DNA from: Tenacibaculum maritimum NCIMB 2154 | GTDB taxonomy: Bacteria; Bacteroidota; Bacteroidia; Flavobacteriales; Flavobacteriaceae | Assembly (NCBI RefSeq): GCF_900119795.1 | Contig: NZ_LT634361.1 | Span: 868,001 to 932,000, forward strand | DNA length: 64,000 nucleotides | Reading direction: 5' to 3' | Shown: positions 16,847-23,159 of the stretch, piece by piece | Layout: every line of letters starts with the position of its first letter | Position numbering within the stretch: the stretch's first letter is position 1 | The notes under the pieces: generated by a model | Told to the model about the DNA's origin: nothing | What the model saw: only the letters and a program-made list of their open reading frames with translations | The model's database searches: none | Program-made: the position numbers and the translations under genes

Positions 16847-17471
16847 AGAAATTTTTTTGGGTTGTTAAGAAAGCATCATAAAGTGAAGCTTGAATGGCTC
16901 TTATGTTTTTTTTATATTTATTTAATAAATAGTCTAAATGCTCGTTTTTTATTTTAGGTAGCTCTTTTTCAGAATCAATAGCAGCAAGTTTAATTTTAGA
17001 GGAAACAATTTTCTTTAAAAGATTCATATCAAACTCTAATTTATTAAAATTTACTTTTGCGCGAAAATTTTTATGTTTTAATTGGAATAAACTGTGAGAA
17101 TAATGTGAAGTAATAATTAACTTAGATTGATTATTTAATAGATAAACTTTGTTTGTAGGAGTCAATAATTGAAAAGAATCAATAATTAGAATTTTATCTG
17201 TTTTTTCAATGAATTGTTTTTTCTTTTTTTTAAGTAAAACAAATTTAGCTTCTTTAACATATTTAGAATAAAGCAATTGTAAGTGTGTAGATTTACCTAA
17301 ACCTTTATTTCCATAAAATTCAACAAAGCAAGAATCACTGAGTATTATATTTTTAGAAAGTCTTTCTAAATTTAAGCGTTCATAGGTTACTTGTAATAAT
17401 TCGTTTTTATTCAGAAAAGAAAAAGGATTATATTTTAAGTTTAGCTTTTGGTAGTGATTATCATTAAGCAT
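16836..17471 (-). CDS. Small P-loop ATPase of AAA+/ExeA-like type
   Basis: This encodes 211 residues. The N-terminus has the KYNPFSF phrase seen in ExeA/TniB-like and related ATPases. Walker A is G54-N-K-G-L-G-K60-S-T62, Walker B is KILIID98, and KLIITSHYS (118-124) sits where sensor 1 is expected. The C-terminal ~75 residues form a helical lid (LLKKIVSSKIKLAAIDSEKE, YLLNKYKKNIRAIQASLYDA). It starts 10 bases after the NADAR stop and overlaps the next gene by 11 bases. It probably powers or switches the arrestin-like pair behind it. No nuclease or protease domain is attached. The specific family is not recognised. Confidence 0.65.
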   Translation of the reverse strand: MLNDNHYQKLNLKYNPFSFLNKNELLQVTYERLNLERLSKNIILSDSCFVEFYGNKGLGKSTHLQLLYSKYVKEAKFVLLKKKKKQFIEKTDKILIIDSFQLLTPTNKVYLLNNQSKLIITSHYSHSLFQLKHKNFRAKVNFNKLEFDMNLLKKIVSSKIKLAAIDSEKELPKIKNEHLDYLLNKYKKNIRAIQASLYDAFLTTQKNFYEL

Positions 17472-17481
17472 ATAAATAAGG

Positions 17482-18033
17482 TTATTGGATTTGCAAATTA
17501 TCTCTTACTTCCATTAAAGCATATCCTAAAAGGTTTTTTCCTCTCCATAAATTAGGGTTACTAGATTTTTCATTGTTTTGCCCCATGCCAATTCCCCATA
17601 TACGATCTCTAGGGCTCGCTTCAACAATAATGGCATCTTTTGTATGTAAGAGGAACGTTTTTAAGGCTGAATTTTGAGAAAACTTTGCCATGTTTGCTTT
17701 TACCACGATGTCAAACTTATGTTGATCCCAAAGATCGGGAGTAAAGTTTCTTACTTTTCTGCCTAGTTTTTTAGCATTGTGAGGATCGGTTACGTTGAGT
17801 ATTTTTTCTAAGATTTCGTCATCCTTAAAAAGTATAGCTTTGCTAGCCATCATATAATGTTCGGCAGTAGGGTAGGTAATGCCATCTATTTTAAAAGGCG
17901 CTTTCCACCATTGGCTAAAGCAACTTTTACCAATACTTCCATCCTTATTAGGCTGATGTCCCCAAAAGAATAAGAAATTTAATTTTTCCTGTTTATGGTA
18001 TTTATTGATGATGATTTCATTGGTGTATTTCAT
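17482..18033 (-). CDS. NADAR family N-glycosidase (YbiA-like)
   Basis: This encodes 183 residues, the normal single-domain length. Family motifs are clear: FFWGHQP (22-28), CFSQWWKAPF (38-47), YPTAEHYMMASKA (54-66), EASPRDRIWGIGMG (138-151) and NLWRGKNLLGYALMEVR (161-177). NADAR proteins cleave N-glycosidic bonds in NAD-, ADP-ribose- or riboflavin-related compounds; some members remove ADP-ribose from guanine bases. Its neighbours (KptA, phosphatase, ADP-ribosylglycohydrolase) deal with ADP-ribose from NAD+, which favours an ADP-ribose substrate over the riboflavin-linked role of YbiA. It begins 18 bases after the phosphatase stop. Confidence 0.93.
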   Translation of the reverse strand: MKYTNEIIINKYHKQEKLNFLFFWGHQPNKDGSIGKSCFSQWWKAPFKIDGITYPTAEHYMMASKAILFKDDEILEKILNVTDPHNAKKLGRKVRNFTPDLWDQHKFDIVVKANMAKFSQNSALKTFLLHTKDAIIVEASPRDRIWGIGMGQNNEKSSNPNLWRGKNLLGYALMEVRDNLQIQ

Positions 18034-18050
18034 GGTATTTTATTTTTTAA

Positions 18051-18776
18051 TTAATTTCTTCCTTTTTCATTAGGATACAGTTCTTTAACAATATCACTTT
18101 GCCAAAATTTTTTATGTTTGATATTCATAATAGATAATCTTCCAGTAAAAGCAGCTCCAGTGTCTAAGTTCCATAGATTTGCGACATTGATTGGAGTTGT
18201 AGATTGATACCGAATAGTAGGAGTGTGCCCTATGTATATTTCATGATAATGTTTTAAACGATCAGGATAACCGATAGCCTCTTTATGTAGTGCTTTATCC
18301 ATGGCAAAAGCCATTTCCCATAGTGTACGATCAAAAAAATAATTCATTTTAAAAGTTTCTTTTTCAACTCCGTGGATGGATGTATAGCCAGCATGGATAA
18401 ATAAACGGTTGTTTGAATCGATATGATAAGGTTTCATTTGCTCAAAAAAAGAAATGTGCTCTTGCTTCTTTGTTACTGAATAAGAAGCATAGCTCTTTAA
18501 AGTAGCCTGACCACCATGAGCTAGCCATACAGGTTCTTGCCGTTTTGTTTTCAACCAGTTTTCACACCATAAATCGTGATTTCCTTTTATAAAAATACAA
18601 TGGGTTGTTTTAGAAAGCGCTATTAGAAAGTCTATTGTTTGAGCGGCTTCGCTCCATCCATCTACATAATCACCCAAAAAAATAAGCGTATCTTTTTCAG
18701 TAACGTTAGCTCTTTTTAAAACTTGTGGAAGTGCTTTTAATCCCCCATGTAGATCGCCAATAACAAATGTACTCAT
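18051..18776 (-). CDS. Calcineurin-like metallophosphoesterase (PrpA/ApaH type)
   Basis: The start at 18776 gives 241 residues beginning MSTFVIGDLHGG, five bases after the kptA stop; an ATG at 18797 would add seven residues and overlap kptA. Metal-binding motifs are complete: GDLHG (7-11), GDYVDG (35-40), GNHD (65-68), then RLFIHAG and IYIGHTPT further on. The family includes serine/threonine protein phosphatases and diadenosine or RNA-end phosphatases. Beside KptA and macrodomain remnants a nucleotide or RNA-phosphate substrate is attractive (for instance a phosphate left by RNA 2'-phosphate transfer), but sequence alone cannot decide. Confidence 0.88.
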   Translation of the reverse strand: MSTFVIGDLHGGLKALPQVLKRANVTEKDTLIFLGDYVDGWSEAAQTIDFLIALSKTTHCIFIKGNHDLWCENWLKTKRQEPVWLAHGGQATLKSYASYSVTKKQEHISFFEQMKPYHIDSNNRLFIHAGYTSIHGVEKETFKMNYFFDRTLWEMAFAMDKALHKEAIGYPDRLKHYHEIYIGHTPTIRYQSTTPINVANLWNLDTGAAFTGRLSIMNIKHKKFWQSDIVKELYPNEKGRN

Positions 18777-18780
18777 TGCA

Positions 18781-19332
18781 TTATTTTTTAAATTCAATAA
18801 ATTCAGAAGGTACCTTATCTGTCAACCAAACGTCATTTTCAGAAAGGTAAAATAAGAAACCTCTTGTATGCATTTCTAAAGCTTTGATCGTTAATATTAC
18901 AGGTTTACCTCTTCTAGAAGCTACCTTGTTAGCAGTACTTAAATCAGTGCTCAAATGCACATATTGCCTACCCATTTTTAGCAATCCATCTGAACGAATA
19001 GGCGCTAAGAACTTAGCTACTGTTCCATGGTATAGTAGTGAAGGGGGAGTTCTAGGGGAAAGGTTTAAATTGATGTGTTTTATAGAATGTCCTTGGTTAG
19101 CTCTAATCTTTGTTTTATCATCATTAAAAGAAAAGCGCTTTTTATCATTAGTAGCTACTACAAATATGAGCTCTTTTATTGAAAAGGGAGTTCCATATTT
19201 ATGAGTATTTTTGAGTAGCTCACTTATTGTTGCCCATCCATTTTTATCCAGTTTTAAGTGGATTGTTTCAGGGCTATGTCTGAGTATTAGACTTAAATAT
19301 TTACTAAGTTTTTTACTTCTTTTCTCATTCAT
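18781..19332 (-). CDS. kptA: RNA 2'-phosphotransferase KptA/Tpt1
   Basis: KptA moves the 2'-phosphate of a spliced or repaired RNA to NAD+, releasing nicotinamide and ADP-ribose 1'',2''-cyclic phosphate; some members also ADP-ribosylate nucleic-acid ends. I choose the ATG at 19332 (183 residues, MNEKRSKKLSKYLSLILRHS), since the family starts close to this LRH motif; an upstream ATG at 19377 would overlap the previous fragment. Motifs: R18-H19, RANQGHS (77-83), LLYHGT (99-104), YVHLSTD (124-130) and RRGKPV (140-145), giving the usual Arg-His-Arg-Arg set. Both reaction products feed functions encoded beside it: nicotinamide to NAMPT, ADP-ribose phosphate to macrodomain/phosphatase enzymes. Confidence 0.95.
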   Translation of the reverse strand: MNEKRSKKLSKYLSLILRHSPETIHLKLDKNGWATISELLKNTHKYGTPFSIKELIFVVATNDKKRFSFNDDKTKIRANQGHSIKHINLNLSPRTPPSLLYHGTVAKFLAPIRSDGLLKMGRQYVHLSTDLSTANKVASRRGKPVILTIKALEMHTRGFLFYLSENDVWLTDKVPSEFIEFKK

Positions 19333-19357
19333 TGTTTGTGAATTTATTAAATACTTT

Positions 19358-19489
19358 TTATTCGTTAAAATTAACATAAAAGAAAGGAATAATCATTTCT
19401 TTTTCATGAACAATGATTTTATTGCCCAATCCGATAGGTGCCGTAGCACCTCCTTTTAGATATTTAATTTTTTGCTTAATTTCTTGCAT
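19358..19489 (-). pseudogene. N-terminal stub of a macrodomain protein
   Basis: The 43-codon frame reads IKYLKGGATAPIGLGNKIIVH and then leaves the family pattern (EKEMIIPFFYVNFNE, stop). The first part matches the opening strand and loop of a macrodomain of the Poa1-like ADP-ribose-phosphate-processing type, as I recall it (KGDAT...GNKIIVHVCND). The rest of the ~150-residue domain is missing, so a deletion removed it. It lies directly before kptA, whose product such an enzyme could process. Its ATG overlaps the end of the preceding pseudogene. Confidence 0.6.
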
Positions 19490-20046
19490 TGTTTTTATTT
19501 AAAATAGCGGTAGATGTTGTATAGTTTTCTATGTCAAAACAAACAAAATATACTTCTTTTGCAAAAGTATTTTTTGGAAGGGTCTCGATAGCTATTTCAG
19601 TAGTTGTTTGCTATAAAAAACGACAAGTTCCTATACCTATATTAGGAAAAGAAATGGATTTATATCGTTTTCTATAGCAAGTAACATACTGTTGTAATAA
19701 CAGTTGGCTAATAATTGTTTTTCTTTTTCTACTTTTTTCCCATTATTATATACAGAGCCAACTGTATGAATTACATTTTAGTTGGTAAGTTTCCTACTGT
19801 TGTAATAACAGCATTACCAGTTTTACATTTATTTACATAGCCTTTACACAAACTTTCTGCAAGACAAAATGTTAAAGAGCTATCATCAGACCAAGTACCT
19901 TTAGGTTGGTAATGAGTGCCGAATGCTCTCATTTCCTTTACAGGGTTTTCCTGTAATTGTTTTCTAGATTGGAACTCCACAGGAACGCCCAATGCATCTG
20001 CTAAAGCCAAGCCTAAGAAAGTAGATTCAATTGATTTCGATTTCAT
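19476..20046 (-). pseudogene. Chimeric remnant: ADP-ribosylglycohydrolase head joined to macrodomain tail
   Basis: The first ~68 codons are the head of a second ADP-ribosylglycohydrolase (STFLGLALADALGVPVEFQS, GTWSDDSSLTFCLAESL, with the acidic SDDS metal motif). Then the frame changes family without a gap: TGNAVITTVGNLPTK, and after a two-base shift VIHTVGSVYNNGKKVEKEKQ, then after another shift ISFPNIGIGTCRFL, a stop, and EIAIETLPKNTFAKEVYFVC. These are the successive motifs of a YmdB-like macrodomain tail. So two former neighbours were fused by deletion and then decayed (at least two frameshifts and one nonsense). Both ancestral enzymes remove or hydrolyse ADP-ribose derivatives. Confidence 0.75.
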
Positions 20047-20065
20047 TGCTTTATATTTTTAATAA

Positions 20066-20908
20066 TTATTTATAGAATTTATTTTCCAGTAAATGATCGA
20101 GCTTTTGTAGGTATTTTTTACCAAAGGTATTGTCTTCTAATTCTTCAAGTAAAAATGACGGAAGTTTTTTATCGCATTCTTCTTTTTGACTTAAAATAGC
20201 CATACATAAAGCAGCTACAGTATCAGTATCTCCCCCAAAATCAATAGCATACTTTAAGCAATCTTCCATAGAAGTAGCCTCTGAAACAATTTTAATAACT
20301 GCCTTTGTTGTTGGATAGCCATGCATATCTATAGGTGCTAAAACTTCATATATTTCATTTTCGTTTAAAGTAGTGTTGATAAAAGAGATCAAATTTGTTT
20401 TTTTATCTAAACCATACCTATAAAAATGAACAGCTAAGGCTATTCGTTTTGCGCATTGAATGCCTTCAATAGTATCATGAGAAACCTTTGCTTGTATTTC
20501 ACAGAAGGTTAATAGTGTATTTATATCTTTAACATAGCCTATCGGATAAGCTCTCATAGCAGATCCATTACCTGCACTTTTATTATTGATGTTTTTAATA
20601 AACTGAACTCCATCGCGACTAGCATTAAGAGCATTGTAAACCCTATTAGAATACCCTCTTCTTTTATCTCTGTGAAAAACCTCGACAAACTTATTGGCAA
20701 CTAATTCTTCGGTCCAATTATTATTTTCTAGTAGTAATTCGGTAATACCAATTGCCATTTGTGTATCATCCGTATATGTTTTGTATATTTCAGGATACAT
20801 ACCATGTTGGTAGTAAGAAGCTAAATTATTATAATTGTTGATATAGTCTTGATTTTTGAATTCAAATCCAGCTCCATAAGCGTCCCCGATTGCTGCTTCT
20901 ATAATCAT
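20066..20908 (-). CDS. ADP-ribosylglycohydrolase family protein (DraG-like)
   Basis: This encodes 280 residues, full length for the family. Metal-binding acids lie in YTDDTQM (45-51) and GGDTDTVAAL (225-234); SAGNGSAMRAYPIG (111-124) is the usual middle motif. Such enzymes release ADP-ribose from modified proteins or from small conjugates such as ADP-ribose-1''-phosphate. The gene starts 4 bases after the prs-like gene stops, so the two are one transcript. It is the only intact survivor of what were at least two ADP-ribosylglycohydrolases here. The preferred substrate cannot be read from the sequence. Confidence 0.93.
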   Translation of the reverse strand: MIIEAAIGDAYGAGFEFKNQDYINNYNNLASYYQHGMYPEIYKTYTDDTQMAIGITELLLENNNWTEELVANKFVEVFHRDKRRGYSNRVYNALNASRDGVQFIKNINNKSAGNGSAMRAYPIGYVKDINTLLTFCEIQAKVSHDTIEGIQCAKRIALAVHFYRYGLDKKTNLISFINTTLNENEIYEVLAPIDMHGYPTTKAVIKIVSEATSMEDCLKYAIDFGGDTDTVAALCMAILSQKEECDKKLPSFLLEELEDNTFGKKYLQKLDHLLENKFYK

Positions 20909-20912
20909 AACA

Positions 20913-21755
20913 TTATTCTTTTAATAGTTGTTCTAATTTAATTTGCGTACTATTATTACCATTAAGTGTCTTAAAACTATCAGTAGTAAATAGTTTAGTA
21001 AAATGCTTCTGTAAGTCTTTAAAGCCTTTGCTAAAAATACCATGACTTACAGCTAGGTAGAGGTTTCCTGCATTTTTAGCTTTTAATTCTTTTGCCAAGC
21101 CTAAAAAGGTGCCTCCTCCATCGCAAATATCATCAACAATTAAGCAATCTTGTCCTTTTAAATCGTTTTCATACACTTTAAATCCTGAGAGCTGCCCTGT
21201 TTCAACATTTCTAGATTTTGAGCATTCTACAACTTTGTATTTTTGTAAATAAGAAGCCACTTTATAAATTTTCTTTAAAGCACCTCCATCAGGAGCGATC
21301 AATAGTACATCATTGGCAATTTGACTAGTTACTTCTTGTATGAATTTAAGATTATCGACTACTTTACAGTTATTTAATAAAGCTGGAGCTACTTCAGAAT
21401 GAGGGTCAAAAATAGTAACCGAACTAAAGTTTTGACTATTAATGATATCAGCATATACTTTTACCGATAAAGGCTCTCCCGAAATCATTAATCGATCCTG
21501 TCTTGCCGCAGGAAAATAGGGAAGCAGTATGTGTATGGTATGTATTCCCATATTTTTTAAGGCATTAGATGCTAGTAAAAGCATGCCCATATCGTTAAAA
21601 GATTGTATGCGATGTGTAATAGTTACTGCCGTAACATCTTTAAGGTTGGAGGTTATTTTTATATGTGGCTCTCCTCCTGAAAAAATAAAATAATCGTATT
21701 CAATAGTATTTCTAGAAGGGTAGGGGTTGAAGTTATTGTCGAGATTTAAAACCAT
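20913..21755 (-). CDS. prs: Prs-like ribose-phosphate pyrophosphokinase, short form
   Basis: This encodes 280 residues, shorter than the ~315 of housekeeping Prs. Motifs present: AARQDRLMISGEPLSVK (83-99), FDPHSEVAP (116-124) and the PRPP loop VDDICDGGGTF (207-217). Canonical Prs makes PRPP from ribose-5-phosphate and ATP, the co-substrate for NAMPT. A homologous phage enzyme, Adps of NARP1, instead makes ADP-ribose pyrophosphate; the setting among ADP-ribose-releasing enzymes makes that a real alternative. The ATG sits one base from a TTGCGT-N7-ACGCAA operator. It leads an operon with the ADP-ribosylglycohydrolase. Confidence 0.85.
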   Translation of the reverse strand: MVLNLDNNFNPYPSRNTIEYDYFIFSGGEPHIKITSNLKDVTAVTITHRIQSFNDMGMLLLASNALKNMGIHTIHILLPYFPAARQDRLMISGEPLSVKVYADIINSQNFSSVTIFDPHSEVAPALLNNCKVVDNLKFIQEVTSQIANDVLLIAPDGGALKKIYKVASYLQKYKVVECSKSRNVETGQLSGFKVYENDLKGQDCLIVDDICDGGGTFLGLAKELKAKNAGNLYLAVSHGIFSKGFKDLQKHFTKLFTTDSFKTLNGNNSTQIKLEQLLKE

Positions 21756-21756
21756 A

Positions 21757-21775
21757 TTGCGTTATTTTTACGCAA
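21757..21775 (-). promoter_or_regulatory. NrtR-type operator before the prs-like gene
   Basis: TTGCGT (21757-21762), TATTTTT, ACGCAA (21770-21775): same half-sites and same 7-base spacer as the NAMPT operator, one base before the ATG. Confidence 0.8.
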
Positions 21776-21808
21776 ATATACTAAAGTTTTATACTTCTAA
21801 AAAATATT

Positions 21809-21827
21809 TTGTGTTTTTTTTACGCAA
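21809..21827 (-). promoter_or_regulatory. Second operator-like site before the prs-like gene
   Basis: TTGTGT (21809-21814), seven T, ACGCAA (21822-21827): one mismatch from the full site. It overlaps the stop codon of the Nudix regulator gene and lies 52 bp (centre to centre) from the first operator, about five helical turns, which would suit cooperative or looped binding. Confidence 0.55.
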
Positions 21828-22509
21828 ACTTTATTTCGAAATGAAACCCTTTCTGTTCTAGTTCTTTATATTTAGCAGCATTGAATTGAAATAGTTTGGC
21901 AGGCCTTCCGCTTGAAGGTTTGTAAATTTGATCTGTTTCAGTTAGGATACCAAAACTGAGTATTTTCTTTCTGAAATTGCGTCGATCAATTTTTCTGTTT
22001 AGGATTGTTTGATATAAATGTTCTAAATCGGAGAAAGGAAAGGTGGTGTTCAAAAGCTCAAAGCCAATCGGTTGATAATTTATTTTGCTTTGTAATCTTT
22101 TTAGTGCTACCGCTAGAATTTGATCGTGATCAAAAGCTAATTCTGGTAACTTGCGAATAGGAAACCATTGTGCTTCTACCGCATCTGTAGCTGCTAATAT
22201 TTTAAAATTAGTAGGGCTTACTAAGCCGAAATAAGTTATAGAAACCACCCGATTTCTAGGGTCTCTCAAAGGTTTCCCAAAAGTATATAGTTGTTCTAAG
22301 TAATCAATAGCAACACCTGTTTCTTCTTTTAATTCTCTTTGAACGGCTTCTTCTAATGACTCGTTTTCTAAAACCAATCCACCAGGCAGCGCCCAAGAAT
22401 CTTTAAAAGGTGCTATGCCTCTTTTGATTAATAAAATAGATAATTCTTTTTTTTCGTAACCAAACACAACAGCATCTACGGCAACTTTAATGTTTTGTGA
22501 AATTTTCAT
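21820..22509 (-). CDS. nrtR: NrtR-type transcriptional regulator (Nudix + winged helix)
   Basis: This encodes 229 residues. The N-terminal Nudix domain has a complete box, G44-x5-E50-x7-R58-E59-x-x-E62-E63-x-G65, inside LPGGLVLENESLEEAVQREL; upstream is SILLIKRGIAPFKDSWALPG. The C-terminal ~75 residues (IDRRNFRKKILSFGILTETD, GRPAKLFQFN) form the winged helix typical of NrtR. Such proteins sense ADP-ribose or related NAD products and repress NAD salvage genes. The intact box means hydrolase activity is possible. Adjacent palindromes before itself, the prs-like gene and NAMPT make it the likely master of this cluster. Confidence 0.9.
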   Translation of the reverse strand: MKISQNIKVAVDAVVFGYEKKELSILLIKRGIAPFKDSWALPGGLVLENESLEEAVQRELKEETGVAIDYLEQLYTFGKPLRDPRNRVVSITYFGLVSPTNFKILAATDAVEAQWFPIRKLPELAFDHDQILAVALKRLQSKINYQPIGFELLNTTFPFSDLEHLYQTILNRKIDRRNFRKKILSFGILTETDQIYKPSSGRPAKLFQFNAAKYKELEQKGFHFEIKFA

Positions 22510-22510
22510 T

Positions 22511-22529
22511 TAGTGTTGAATTTACACAA
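22511..22529 (-). promoter_or_regulatory. Operator-like palindrome before nrtR
   Basis: TAGTGT (22511-22516), TGAATTT, ACACAA (22524-22529): the same 6-7-6 geometry with GTGT/ACAC in place of GCGT/ACGC, one base before the nrtR ATG. It suggests weaker autoregulation. Confidence 0.5.
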
Positions 22530-22609
22530 AACTACAAAAAGTTTTTTAGGAGATTGAATGTTTAAAGGAATGTCGTTGGTTTTGGATATAAGAATTAGGC
22601 TATGTTAAG

Positions 22610-22648
22610 CAGTATCCCATATTGTACTATTTATGAGATACTGTTTTC
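22610..22648 (-). terminator. Terminator of the FKBP operon
   Basis: CAGTATCCCATA (22610-22621) pairs with TATGAGATACTG (22632-22643) with one mismatch, about 20 bases beyond the FKBP stop on the minus strand. The T-run on that strand is short. Confidence 0.55.
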
Positions 22649-22663
22649 CAAGGAAGTTTTATA

Positions 22664-23125
22664 TTAATTTACTTTTAACAATTTAATTTCAAATATTAAA
22701 ACAGCTCCACCAGGGATTCTTGAGTTTCCTGTATTTCCGTAAGCTAAACGAGAAGGAATTAACAGCATACCACTACCTCCTTCTTTAAAATAAGTAAGCC
22801 CTTCTGTCCATCCATCAATAACCTGTTGTAATTTAAAAGAAATCCCTTTAGCATCGCTTTGGTCAAAAGTAGTTCCATCTAAAAAATATCCTTTGTAAGA
22901 AACGGTTACTTCAGAACTACTAGTAGGTTTTTTACCCATGCCTATTTCGTCGATAACATAATATAAGCCAGTATCAGTTCTATTAGCAAGTAATTTATGC
23001 TTAGCAATATATTTGATGATATCAGCTTCATTTTGTACGTCATAGTTAACAGTATCGTCAGTGTCGTTTGTACAAGAAAAGGAAAGTAATAAGGAAAATA
23101 GAAATAAAAATAAATGAGATTTCAT
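22664..23125 (-). CDS. FKBP-type peptidyl-prolyl isomerase lipoprotein
   Basis: This encodes 153 residues. A lipoprotein signal ends LLSFSC (C18), then an acidic linker and one FKBP domain (about 65-153): VTVSYKGYFLDGTTFDQS, VIDGWTEGLTYFKEGGSG, LLIPSRLAYGN, IPGGAVLIFEIKLLKV. The YxG, FD, W and LAYG positions of active FKBPs are kept. It would assist folding of proteins at the periplasmic or outer membrane; related lipoproteins (GldI) serve gliding motility in flavobacteria, but nothing here links it to that. It is the last gene of a minus-strand run with the amidohydrolase, DoxX and M28 genes. Confidence 0.9.
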   Translation of the reverse strand: MKSHLFLFLFSLLLSFSCTNDTDDTVNYDVQNEADIIKYIAKHKLLANRTDTGLYYVIDEIGMGKKPTSSSEVTVSYKGYFLDGTTFDQSDAKGISFKLQQVIDGWTEGLTYFKEGGSGMLLIPSRLAYGNTGNSRIPGGAVLIFEIKLLKVN

Positions 23126-23159
23126 TATATAGAGGGTTTAAAAAATTTAATTTACAAAT

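Noticed and set aside
19211..19459. Plus-strand frame across kptA and the macrodomain stub
   Set aside because: It is antisense to recognised coding sequence with no family resemblance.
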